64,000 nucleotides of DNA, from assembly GCF_006402735.1 (NCBI RefSeq), contig NZ_CP017174.1, positions 8,350,001 through 8,414,000 on the forward strand, written 5' to 3'. Each line of letters opens with the position of its first letter. The first letter of the stretch is position 1. This DNA comes from Myxococcus xanthus (lineage in GTDB: Bacteria > Myxococcota > Myxococcia > Myxococcales > Myxococcaceae). The position numbers and the translations under genes were made by a program. Shown one piece after another: positions 18,680 through 26,654 of this stretch. A model generated the notes under the pieces. The model did not search any database. It saw only the letters and a program-made list of their open reading frames with translations, and was not told where the DNA came from.

Positions 18680-20209
18680 ATGTCGAAGATTGGCGAGCGG
18701 CTGCCTTTCGTTTCCACGTCCAAAACCCAGACGAGCCCCACGGGCAAAAAGGACGTCAGCACCCAGCAGTGGGTGGACCTGCTCGGCTCCGTGCTTCCAA
18801 CGCAGAGCGTGACGAAAGCGGCTCCCGCGAGCACCTTCGCCGCCCAGGCCCCGGGGACCTCGGGTACCCCGCAGCCCCCCTTCGGCAAGGAGATTCTCCC
18901 CTCCGCCCTGGGCCCGCTCAGGGATGAGCGCCTGGCGGCCTGCGTTGACATGGCTTTCCGAGAGGTCTTCAAGGGAGACCGCTGGCCGAGCGGTCCCGAG
19001 CGCTCCAAGTGGTTGGACTTCGCGCGGGAGCTCCGCAACAAGAACCCCGAAATCACCGCCGAGGAGGTCCGCTACGCCATCCAAGACAAGCTGCGCTTGG
19101 AGCGGGACGGGCTGGACGCCCATTCGCCGGCGAACACCGACAGGTTCATCTCCGAGGCCCTCGCGTGGGTCAGCCAGTGCTACGACGACAAGGCGCCCCC
19201 TCCCACGGAGGCGGACATGCAACACTGGCGCGCCTTCGCCGCCGACCTGATGAGCAAGAATCCGAAGACGACGCCGGAGGAGCTCAAGTACGCCATCATC
19301 GACGCCGTCCGGGCGAAGGTCCTGGGGACAGACGCGGTGACGCCGGAGAACATCGACAAGTTCATCCAGGACGCCGTCAAGTGGGTCACCCAGTGCTACG
19401 AGGACAAGGAGCGCGAGGCCACGCCCACGGAGCTGAAGGAGTGGCGCGCCTTCGCCCAGGAGCAGTTGAAGAAGGACCCGGAAATCTCGCCCGAGCACCT
19501 CAAGTACGCCATCACCGACGCCATGCGCGCGAAGATGACGGGGACCGGTGAGGCGACGCCGCTGAACATCGACAAGTTCATCGAGGACGGCGTCAAGTGG
19601 GTCACCCAGTGCTACGAGGGCCAGGAGCGCAAACCCACCACCGAGGAGCTGGCGCACTGGCGCGACTTCGCCCGGAAGCACCAGAAGGAGAACCCGGACA
19701 TCACGCCCGAGGCGCTCAAGTTCGCCATCCAGGACGCCATCCGCGTGAAGGCGACGGGCATGGACAGCACGGGCAGCACCCACATCGACAAGTTCATCCA
19801 GGACGCCGTCAAGTGGGTGGCCTTCTGCTACGAGGGGCAGGAGCGCGACGCCACGCCCGAGGAGATGCGGCGCTGGCGCGCCTTCGCCAACGAGAAGAAG
19901 AAGGAGAACAAGGACATCTCCCCGGAGGAGCTCAAGTACGCCATCCAGGACGCGATGCGCAGCGAGAAGATGGGGACGGACGCTCCCGCCAGCAATCGCA
20001 TCGAAGACCACATCCGGGCGGCCTACGGCTGGCTCATGCACATCAACGGTGCCGGGCCCTCTCAGCCGTCGAGCGAGCCGACTCCCAACGAGCTGCACGA
20101 ATGGAAGAAGTTCGCCGAGAAGAAGTTGAAGGAGACGCCTGAGATGACGAGCGAGGAGCTCCGGTACTACATCCTGGACAGCCTCCGCACCGCCATTGCC
20201 AACAATTGA
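18680..20209 (+). CDS. Soluble protein of six tandem 72-residue helical repeats, function unknown
   Basis: The ATG is preceded by GGGGGA six bases upstream; an in-frame TTG 27 bases earlier is less likely. The product has 509 residues and no signal peptide or membrane helix. After a Ser/Thr/Pro-rich N-terminal region (1-80), a repeat recurs with Trp at 111, 183, 255, 327, 399 and 475. Its consensus is W-x-x-F-A-x9-P-x-(I/T)-(S/T)-x-E-x-(L/V)-(K/R)-(Y/F)-A-I-x-D-A, then IDKFI-x-D-(A/G)-V-K-W-V-x-x-CYE. The period is exactly 72 for five units. Each unit is predicted to be all-helical and highly charged. I do not recognise the family. The gene is convergent with a di-heme oxidoreductase. Confidence 0.8.
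   Translation: MSKIGERLPFVSTSKTQTSPTGKKDVSTQQWVDLLGSVLPTQSVTKAAPASTFAAQAPGTSGTPQPPFGKEILPSALGPLRDERLAACVDMAFREVFKGDRWPSGPERSKWLDFARELRNKNPEITAEEVRYAIQDKLRLERDGLDAHSPANTDRFISEALAWVSQCYDDKAPPPTEADMQHWRAFAADLMSKNPKTTPEELKYAIIDAVRAKVLGTDAVTPENIDKFIQDAVKWVTQCYEDKEREATPTELKEWRAFAQEQLKKDPEISPEHLKYAITDAMRAKMTGTGEATPLNIDKFIEDGVKWVTQCYEGQERKPTTEELAHWRDFARKHQKENPDITPEALKFAIQDAIRVKATGMDSTGSTHIDKFIQDAVKWVAFCYEGQERDATPEEMRRWRAFANEKKKENKDISPEELKYAIQDAMRSEKMGTDAPASNRIEDHIRAAYGWLMHINGAGPSQPSSEPTPNELHEWKKFAEKKLKETPEMTSEELRYYILDSLRTAIANN
18989..20179 (+). repeat. Tandem 216-base coding repeats
   Basis: These are the DNA counterparts of the 72-residue protein repeats. Units 2-5 share long stretches such as those encoding ELKYAI and DAVKWVTQCYE at 216-base spacing. 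The last unit is 12 bases longer and the first is most diverged. The inner units are the most alike, which suggests spread by unequal recombination. Confidence 0.75.
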
Positions 20210-20235
20210 CGGCGACGCCCCCGCGCTCGCCGTCA
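20207..20235. terminator. Symmetric stop-to-stop hairpin between convergent genes
   Basis: TGACGGCGA and TCGCCGTCA are perfectly complementary 9-base arms around an 11-base loop. The left arm begins with the TGA stop of the plus-strand gene. The right arm ends with the TCA that is the TGA stop of the minus-strand gene. It can form in either transcript. Neither side has a clear T-tract. Confidence 0.55.
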
Positions 20236-21627
20236 GAGCGAGCGCAGGAAGGCCACCAGCGCCTCGCGCTCCGCCTTGTTCAAGGACTTGAAGCGCTCAC
20301 GGGCACGGGCGCCTTCGCCGCCGTGCCAGAGGATGGCCTCCTCGAAGCTGCGCGCGCGGCCGTCATGGAGCATCCGCACCTGACGGTTCACCGTCTCCAG
20401 CAGGCCCAGGCCCCACAGCGGCGGCGTTCTCCACTCGGTGCCGCTCGCCTCACCATCAGGGCGGCCGTCCGCCAGCTCCGGTCCCATGTCATGCAGCAGC
20501 AGGTCCGTGTACGGACGGATGCGTTGGTGAGACAGCTCCGGGACGTCGTCGACCGTGCCCGTGGTGAACTCCCGCTGGTGGCACGCCGCACAGCCCGCCT
20601 GCTGGAAGAGAACCTGTCCCTTCATCACGGCGGGCTCCAACACGTCGCGCCGCGCGGGCACGCCGATGAGCCTCAGGTACAGCGCCGTCCGCTCCAGGAC
20701 GTGGCGCGACAACGCGGGCCCCTTGGCGGCCACCCGCGACAGGCAACCTTCCTGCTTCGCCGTGCAGTTGCTCTCCGGGTAGAGCGGTGACGTCAGCCCC
20801 AGGTCCTCGGAGAAGGCGCTGGCGACCTGTTGCTCCAGCGTGGGCTGGTTGGCCTTCCATCCGAAGCGGCCCAGCTCCGCCTTGCCGGAGTGGACACTGA
20901 CCACCCGGTTCGGACGGCCGGAGATGCCATCCCCATCACGGTCTTCCGTATCCGCAAGGGCGAGGATGGCTTCATCCGGAATGGCCGCCAGCAGCCCCAA
21001 CCCGAAGAGCTGGGAGGGGATGCGCGGCGAGAGCATCACCTCGGGAGCCAGCTTCCCATAGCCCAGTTGGGTGATGCGGTAGCGCGGCTGGCGCAGCGTG
21101 TACGGCGTCCCGTCCGCGTACTTCCCCTTCACGTCCGTATAGGTGACCTGGACCGTGCCCTCGGCGGGGACGCCCGCGGTGCCACGGTCATTGAGCTGCA
21201 CGCCGTAGACGGGCTCGTGGTGCCCCGCGGGCGCATCCTTCGCGGGCACGCTCAGCCGGACGAGCAGCGGCGCCTCCGGGCCCACGTCGGGCAGCGGGCG
21301 GCCCCGCCCGTCCTTGAAGTGACACGCACCACACCCGGCGGCGTTCGTCAGCGGGCCCGCCAGCCCTTCTTCATGGGCGGCCCAGTCCCGCATGAACAGC
21401 AGCTTGCCTTCGCGCATCTGGAACCAGCGCGTGGGCGCCAGGTTCCCCAGCGCTCGGCCAAAGGCATTGTGCGAGGCGTCGAACACCGTGGTGCTGCCCC
21501 CCGCCAGGACCGCGTCGTCCGGGCGCCCGGGCACCTCCAAGGCGGCCACGCCTGGCGCCGTTGCGTCCTCCTGCCTGGGAGCTCCCGCCGTGAGCAGCAG
21601 GGCCGTCAACCACCACGATGCCTTCAT
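20233..21627 (-). CDS. Di-heme c-type oxidoreductase of the DHOR (COG3488) family
   Basis: The product has 464 residues with an N-terminal signal peptide (MKASWWLTALLLTAGA), so it acts in the periplasm. Two CXXCH heme-binding motifs are visible: CGACH at residues 99-103 and CAACH at 346-350. The sequence between them (VRLSVPAKD, YGVQLNDRG, RYRITQLGYG, LFGLGLLAAIPD, and an ISGRPN stretch preceded by DRDGDG) follows the thiol-oxidoreductase-like di-heme family usually found near iron- or copper-related outer-membrane proteins. No such partner is adjacent; the next gene downstream on this strand is thiL. The electron partner and substrate are unknown. Confidence 0.85.
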   Translation of the reverse strand: MKASWWLTALLLTAGAPRQEDATAPGVAALEVPGRPDDAVLAGGSTTVFDASHNAFGRALGNLAPTRWFQMREGKLLFMRDWAAHEEGLAGPLTNAAGCGACHFKDGRGRPLPDVGPEAPLLVRLSVPAKDAPAGHHEPVYGVQLNDRGTAGVPAEGTVQVTYTDVKGKYADGTPYTLRQPRYRITQLGYGKLAPEVMLSPRIPSQLFGLGLLAAIPDEAILALADTEDRDGDGISGRPNRVVSVHSGKAELGRFGWKANQPTLEQQVASAFSEDLGLTSPLYPESNCTAKQEGCLSRVAAKGPALSRHVLERTALYLRLIGVPARRDVLEPAVMKGQVLFQQAGCAACHQREFTTGTVDDVPELSHQRIRPYTDLLLHDMGPELADGRPDGEASGTEWRTPPLWGLGLLETVNRQVRMLHDGRARSFEEAILWHGGEGARARERFKSLNKAEREALVAFLRSL

Positions 21628-21723
21628 GGGACGCTCTTCGGAGAGGGGGCTTGGAACTGGAATGACAACAGCCCGGAGCGGGCTTCCCCCCTGCGCCCGC
21701 TCCAGGCCGGAACGACGCGGCGA

Positions 21724-22554
21724 CTACTTGCCGGCGGGGATGATGGACTCGCCGGTGATGACCGTCGAACGCGCGGTGGTCTGCACGTCGATGCGGTTGA
21801 AGTTGAGGTACGGGTAGTTGGACGGGCCCGTGATCTCCTCCTGCATCACGATCTGGTCGGCCCGAACCGTCTGGCCGTTCGGCAGCCGGACCCCCGGCTC
21901 CGCGACGGTGTGCTGCCACAAGCAGGCGCTGTGGAGCTGAGCGTTAGCGAAGCCCACGGTCATGCGGCACACCGTGTTGCAGTAGTTGCAGTTGGAGTAC
22001 CCGTTCGCGTAGCAGGACGCCTCACACTGGGCATACGTCTGGTTGCGCGGGCGGCAGTTCGGCGTCCAGCCCGGGTTGGGGACCATGATGCCCACGGCGC
22101 CCGTGTCACCGCTGCGGATGCCACCCACGGCGGCCTGGAGCCGGCCGTTGTAGTACGCGAGCACGGAGTAGGTGGTCGCGTCACCAGAGCCGGTGAACGT
22201 CGCGGAGTACGAGGTGGACTCCCGCGACGCGTTGACGGAGGAGGTGCTGACCGGCACCTCCTCGGCGTAGGCGGTGAAGAAGTTGCGCTGCGCGCCGTCC
22301 GACACGGTCTCCGCCGTCCAGGCCGCCGCGGGCGGCATGTAGATGGCGACGCCGTTCTTGACGGACGGCTCCTTCTCCTGGCTGTCGATGCGAACGCCCT
22401 TCTCCGAGCCGCTCACCTTGGCCGCGCCAAGGCCACAGTGCTGGAGCCCCTGGAACTCCACGCAGTCGTCGGCGGCGTGAGCCTGGCTGAGCGGAAGTGC
22501 GAGCGAGAAGACGGCGGCCCAGAGGGCAGTTCCAACGCGACGAGACGAACGCAT
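21724..22554 (-). CDS. Secreted Cys-rich protein of unknown function
   Basis: The product has 276 residues. A clear signal peptide (MRSSRRVGTALWAAVFSLALPLSQAHA) predicts cleavage after AHA and export. The mature part has about ten Cys, most of them clustered in CEASCYANGYSNCNYCNTVC near residues 178-197, probably disulfide-bonded. The rest is rich in Ser, Thr, Asn and aromatic residues. No catalytic motif is recognised. It starts 96 bases upstream of the di-heme oxidoreductase on the same strand, so a shared transcript is possible. Confidence 0.7.
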   Translation of the reverse strand: MRSSRRVGTALWAAVFSLALPLSQAHAADDCVEFQGLQHCGLGAAKVSGSEKGVRIDSQEKEPSVKNGVAIYMPPAAAWTAETVSDGAQRNFFTAYAEEVPVSTSSVNASRESTSYSATFTGSGDATTYSVLAYYNGRLQAAVGGIRSGDTGAVGIMVPNPGWTPNCRPRNQTYAQCEASCYANGYSNCNYCNTVCRMTVGFANAQLHSACLWQHTVAEPGVRLPNGQTVRADQIVMQEEITGPSNYPYLNFNRIDVQTTARSTVITGESIIPAGK

Positions 22555-22646
22555 GAAAAACTCCTGATGACCCAGGGGGTATCCCTGAAATCAGGAAATG
22601 CCGATTCAAGCTTCATGCCATGTTTACCGCACTCTCAGAACGCACC

Positions 22647-22673
22647 GGGCTGTGACAAGAATCACCACAGCCC
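22647..22673. terminator. Hairpin downstream of the NYN-domain gene
   Basis: GGGCTGTG and CACAGCCC are perfectly complementary 8-base arms with an 11-base loop. It begins 25 bases after the stop of the minus-strand NYN gene and precedes the secreted-protein gene on that strand. It is terminator-like but lacks a T-run. Confidence 0.4.
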
Positions 22674-22697
22674 AGGCGAGTCATGTGACTGCCTTTG

Positions 22698-23285
22698 CTA
22701 CAAGAACAGACCCGGGTCGAACTCGTCCACGTTGACAGGGAGCATGCGCGGCAGGGGCCGGTTGAACACCTTGGCGTTCAACTCCAAATCCAGAATCTTG
22801 AGCCCGGAGGGGACGAGTTCCCGGAAGCGCTGGCTGACGTATTCACGCAGGCCGAGCACGGCCACCTGGCGCTTCTCCTCCAGCATGGGCTTGAGCGCGT
22901 CCGCGAAGTCCGCGCCGTCATGGCTGGCGAGCACCACCGCCGCGCCAGGGCGCTGGGTGCGGATGTTCTCCAGCAGCTTCAGGATGCCCAGGTCCACCAC
23001 CTTCTGGTCGGGGCGGCCGTAGAGCAGGGCCACATCGCAGCCGGCGGACTTGAGCGCGCGCACGAAGCCAATCATGACGTCCGGCAGCTGCTCTCCGCGG
23101 GCGTTGAGCACCACCACGCAGCGCACGGGCGCCGGGAAGTTCGTCTCACAGAAGGACACGAGCCGGTCGAACTGGACGCGGTCCTGGGACTCGGGCTTGC
23201 GTCCCACCACGTTGGACACAGCCCAGTCGATGTTCTCTGCGTCGATGAGTACGTAGGAGGCTGCGGGGGGGCGTCCGGAGAGCAT
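22698..23285 (-). CDS. NYN/PIN-like domain protein (predicted RNase fold)
   Basis: The product has 195 residues. It opens with SYVLIDAENIDWAVSN, the NYN signature in which the Asp and Asn line a metal site. Further acidic motifs follow: DVMIGFVRALKSAGCDVALLYG, KVVDLGILKLLENI and ASHDGADFADAL, matching the conserved Asp positions of LabA/NYN proteins. The last 50 residues are a C-terminal extension. NYN proteins are predicted metal-dependent ribonucleases; the RNA target is unknown. It is cytoplasmic and lies 70 bases after the PocR-kinase gene on the same strand. Confidence 0.75.
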   Translation of the reverse strand: MLSGRPPAASYVLIDAENIDWAVSNVVGRKPESQDRVQFDRLVSFCETNFPAPVRCVVVLNARGEQLPDVMIGFVRALKSAGCDVALLYGRPDQKVVDLGILKLLENIRTQRPGAAVVLASHDGADFADALKPMLEEKRQVAVLGLREYVSQRFRELVPSGLKILDLELNAKVFNRPLPRMLPVNVDEFDPGLFL

Positions 23286-23355
23286 GCGCGCGAGGATACG
23301 CGGGAGCCCTTCCGGCCGGGGAACTCAGTTCAGTCCCCCGGTGCGTCAGGTCGCA

Positions 23356-24864
23356 TCAGAAGCGGTCGTGTCCGCTGGGCGACGGCGTGGGCGCCAGCGC
23401 GGAGAAGCCGCCGTGCTCCGACAGCGGCGGCTGGAGCGGCAGCACCACGGTGAAGCGAGAGCCCCGGCCGAACTCGCTCTCCACGGACACGCGGCCGCCG
23501 TGGCCTTCCACCAGGCTCTTCACGATGGCCAGTCCCAGCCCCGCGCCGCCGTGCTCGCGCGTGGAGCTGCCGTCCACCTGGTAGAAGCTCTGGAAGATGT
23601 TCTCGAACTGGTCCTCGCGGATGCCCATGCCGGTGTCTTCCACGCTCAAGCGGTAGCCCGGCGCGGCCAGCTCATTCTGCGCGGTGGCCTCCGACAACAC
23701 CACCGACACCCGGCCCCCGGACGAGGTGAATTTCACCGCGTTGGCGAGCAGGTTCACCACCACCTGGCGCAGCTTGTCCGCGTCCGCGGCCAGGCGCGGC
23801 TGGGGCAGCGGCGGCAAGCGCACCTCCAGCTCCACGCCCTTGCGCTGCGCCTGGGGCGCCACGCTGGACACCGCCGTCTGGATGACGCTGCCCAGGTCCA
23901 CCGGGCCCATCACCAGGCGCAGCCGTCCGGCTTCAATCTGGCTCAGGTCCAGGATGGAGGAGATGAGGTTGAGCAGCGACTCGCCCTTCTCCACGATGGT
24001 GCGCACGTAGAGCAGCTGCTCCGGGTTGAGCGCGCCGGCCAGGCCCTCAGCCAGCATCTCCGAGTAGCCGATGATGGAAGCCAGCGGCGTGCGCAGCTCG
24101 TGGCTCACCGTGCCCAGGAAGGTGGACTTCAGCCGGTCCAGTTCCTTCAGGCGGGTGTTGGCCTGCGCCAGCCGGGCGTTGTTGGCCTCCAAATCCCGGT
24201 GCGTCTCCAGCATCGCCTCGATGTGGAGCTGCGTCGCCAGGAAGGCGCGCTGCCCGCTGGCCACCAGCGCGGCCAGCACCTGCCCGAAGTGCACCAGCAC
24301 CTGCGCCGCGGTGCGCTCGGGCACGCGCCGCACGCGGCCCACCAGTTCGTGCGCGCGTGACAGGTCCACCCCGGAGATGTCCGTCAGCGACGGCGGGAAG
24401 TCCGCCAGCTCCTCCGGCGTGAAGGGGCCCAGGATGACGCGGCCCAGCGTGTCGCCATCCCAGCACACCGGCATCACCAGGTAGCGCAGGCCGGTGAAGC
24501 ACGGCAGCGCGATGATGTCCGCCGCCTCCGCGCCATCACCACGCGCGGGCCGGGCGCCCTGCACCGGAGCCACCGGTCCGTCCTTCACGCGGGCCACCGT
24601 GGCGGTGCAGCGCGAGCGGCCCTCCGGGAAGCCGAACACGTACGAGCAGAAGTCGCCGTGGCCCACCTTCACGTCGGCCAGCTTGCCGCCCGCGGTGTCC
24701 ATCACCTTGATGCCCACGCGGTACAGCTCGCTGAAGCTCCGCACCACCTCCACGAAGGAGGGCAGGTCCAGCATGTCCGCCAGCGACAGCCTCCGCTGGA
24801 GCACTGACTCACGGCGCGAGGCGCCCACGCCGTCCGACGCCCCGTTGCCCGACGCGCCGTTCAT
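23356..24864 (-). CDS. PocR-domain sensor histidine kinase
   Basis: The product has 502 residues and is cytoplasmic, with no transmembrane helix. A PocR-type sensory domain covers about 27-190 and keeps Cys73, Cys86 and Cys122 in its core, which could bind a metal or a small hydrocarbon ligand. A coiled coil (about 205-245) leads to the HisKA domain with phosphoacceptor His255 in SHELRTP. The HATPase has N-box NLLANAVKF, G1 EDTGMGI and G2 GGAGLGLAIV. No receiver domain is attached and no response regulator is adjacent. Its ATG overlaps the stop of the SofG-like GTPase gene (ATGA), so the two products are probably made together and may act in one pathway. Confidence 0.87.
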   Translation of the reverse strand: MNGASGNGASDGVGASRRESVLQRRLSLADMLDLPSFVEVVRSFSELYRVGIKVMDTAGGKLADVKVGHGDFCSYVFGFPEGRSRCTATVARVKDGPVAPVQGARPARGDGAEAADIIALPCFTGLRYLVMPVCWDGDTLGRVILGPFTPEELADFPPSLTDISGVDLSRAHELVGRVRRVPERTAAQVLVHFGQVLAALVASGQRAFLATQLHIEAMLETHRDLEANNARLAQANTRLKELDRLKSTFLGTVSHELRTPLASIIGYSEMLAEGLAGALNPEQLLYVRTIVEKGESLLNLISSILDLSQIEAGRLRLVMGPVDLGSVIQTAVSSVAPQAQRKGVELEVRLPPLPQPRLAADADKLRQVVVNLLANAVKFTSSGGRVSVVLSEATAQNELAAPGYRLSVEDTGMGIREDQFENIFQSFYQVDGSSTREHGGAGLGLAIVKSLVEGHGGRVSVESEFGRGSRFTVVLPLQPPLSEHGGFSALAPTPSPSGHDRF

Positions 24865-25580
24865 CGCCCGTCTCCGCTGCGCGATTCATCCGCCGCGCGC
24901 CCGTACATGGAGGCCAACGCCGTGCCCGTGAGGTCCATGCGCCGGAAGATCTGCCCCAGGAACTCCGCCTCCGTCAGGCCCAGGTTGCGCGCCAGATGGG
25001 CGCGCATGTCGAGCCGCCGGTAGGCTGCCTGCGCCACCGCGTGGAAGGTCTCCAGCACGCCTTCGCCCCGCAGCGCCACCGCGCCCACCACCGCCTCGCC
25101 GCCACGCCGGCGCGACTCCTCGATTTCGGCGTCCGTCCGCGCGTCCGGCAGGTCCTTCTTGTTGAACTGGATGACCACCGGGACCTGGCTGGGGTCCAGG
25201 TTGTTCTCCTTCATGTTCTCCTGGAGGTTGCGCCAGTAGGCGTTGTTGTCCGCCGTGGCGCCGCGCCGGCTGTCCGCGATGAAGACCACCGCGTCCGCGC
25301 CCTGCAGGACGATGCGCCGGGTGGCGTTGTGGATGACCTGGCCTGGCACGGTGAAGAGCTTCACCTTCACCTTGAAGCCGGAGGACGTGGAGAAGAAGAC
25401 GGGCAGCAGGTCGAAGAAGAGCGTGCGGTCGTCGTGGGTCTCCACGGTCAGCAACCGCCCTCGCACCTCCGGGGACGCTTTCGCGTGGAGATGACGCAGA
25501 TTGGTCGTCTTCCCGCTGAGGCCGGGCCCGTAGTAGACGATCTTGAGCGTCAGCTCTCGCTGGGCGTGGTTGAGTTGCAA
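24861..25580 (-). CDS. sofG: MglA/SofG-family small Ras-like GTPase
   Basis: The product has 239 residues. P-loop GPGLSGKTT lies at about 18-26; the switch region has DDRTLFFDLLP; the G3 position reads TVPGQV instead of DTAGQ, a hallmark of the MglA family; and NKKD gives base specificity near 142. A C-terminal extension of about 45 residues beyond the G domain (from RLDMRAHLARNLGL) is absent from MglA. In M. xanthus SofG works with the bactofilin BacP to place PilB and PilT at the poles. The symbol rests on MglA-like features plus proximity to two pilT paralogues and dif, which matches my memory of that locus. It could be another MglA paralogue. It overlaps the PocR kinase gene by 4 bases. 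Confidence 0.75.
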   Translation of the reverse strand: MQLNHAQRELTLKIVYYGPGLSGKTTNLRHLHAKASPEVRGRLLTVETHDDRTLFFDLLPVFFSTSSGFKVKVKLFTVPGQVIHNATRRIVLQGADAVVFIADSRRGATADNNAYWRNLQENMKENNLDPSQVPVVIQFNKKDLPDARTDAEIEESRRRGGEAVVGAVALRGEGVLETFHAVAQAAYRRLDMRAHLARNLGLTEAEFLGQIFRRMDLTGTALASMYGRAADESRSGDGR

Positions 25581-25868
25581 GGTGGGGCTCTGGCTGACGG
25601 TCGAGCGGAGGAGTTTGACGCCTTCGCGCCTGACTGCGGGTTTTTATAGTGGGAAGCGGCTCGGCACGGAAGGCCGGCAGGGTGCCAGGCGTGGAAGCGA
25701 TGCTCATCCTCGGAATGGGCTGAACGCATGGCCGGTTCGACGAAATCCGGCTCCTCACCAAGGAGAGGAGGGCCTCTCCTCACTTCATGGGACAATGTGC
25801 GCGGAATCACTGCGTGCACCGGTGCCGCCGGAGCGGTTAGGATCGCAACTCGACGGAGGAGCAAGGCG

Positions 25869-26405
25869 ATGACGATGAAGCAGGTGGACGCAGGCGTGGA
25901 GGTGGCCCCAGCACCGGTCCTGGATGTGGCTGGCCTCCCCAACGACCTGATGGCGGCGGTGAAGTTCGGCCTGCCCACCGACGAAGACATGACGGCGGTG
26001 GCGGACCTGCGCGCCAGCTCCGAGCCCTGGAAGACCCGGGGTGAGACGCTGGAGGAGAGCCTCAAGGCCCTGACGCAGCTCAAGCCCTTCATCCATGTGG
26101 CGAAGCTGCAAAGCCAGCTTGTCGGCTATGTCACGGTGGAGCGGGACGGCCCGGTTCCGGGCGCGGCGTACCTGCGCAACATCGTGGTGAAACCCGAGCT
26201 GCGCCGCAAGGGCCTGGGCAACATCCTGCTGGAGCAGGCGCTCAAGGCGGCCCGGGACATGTACCGGAAGACCATCGCCCTGCGGGTGGACCCGTCCAAC
26301 TCGCCCGCGGTGAGCTTCTACCGCAAGGAAGGCTTCACCACGGTGGCCACGGTGGTCTCCAAGAAGTCCGGGAAGCTTCGCCTCCTGATGTCCCGCGAGC
26401 TCTAG
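25869..26405 (+). CDS. GNAT-family N-acetyltransferase
   Basis: The product has 178 residues. The ATG is chosen because GGAGGA lies about nine bases upstream; the frame is open further upstream without a site. The GNAT acetyl-CoA site is visible as YLRNIVVKPELRRKGLGNILLEQAL (motif A, RRKGLG), followed by ALRVDPSNSPAVSFYRKEGF (motif B). About 55 residues precede the GNAT core. The substrate cannot be told from sequence. It is divergent from sofG across a 288-base gap with no confident promoter match. Confidence 0.87.
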   Translation: MTMKQVDAGVEVAPAPVLDVAGLPNDLMAAVKFGLPTDEDMTAVADLRASSEPWKTRGETLEESLKALTQLKPFIHVAKLQSQLVGYVTVERDGPVPGAAYLRNIVVKPELRRKGLGNILLEQALKAARDMYRKTIALRVDPSNSPAVSFYRKEGFTTVATVVSKKSGKLRLLMSREL

Positions 26406-26426
26406 GCCGCAGGACGTATTGCCTCC

Positions 26427-26450
26427 GGGCGGGAGGCCCTCCTCCCGTCC
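26427..26450 (+). terminator. Hairpin after the acetyltransferase gene
   Basis: CGGGAGG and CCTCCCG pair around the tetraloop CCCT. Three more pairs, one of them G-T, extend the stem to 10. It starts 21 bases after the stop of the GNAT gene. There is no T-tract, so it is either an RNA 3'-end stabiliser or a rho-assisted end. Confidence 0.4.
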
Positions 26451-26654
26451 GCTGCTCCGAGCGGGCCCCTGGTGGGTCCCGGAGCGCCCTCCCCCGCCTT
26501 CCAGGTGACAGTCTCCGTCAGGCACGGACGATTTCCATCTGTCCGGAAGCAGGCGGGCAGTCCTGGGACAAGGGGTGGCCGAATTCCGCGCGATGTCGTC
26601 TATCCTGCGGTTCCCCCGCGCCCGCGCGCCGTCGCGGCTGAGCCGACATCCCGC

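Noticed and set aside
25615-25650. TTGACG and TATAGT between sofG and the GNAT gene as a sigma70 promoter
   Set aside because: The spacer is 24 bases, well outside the usual 16-18.
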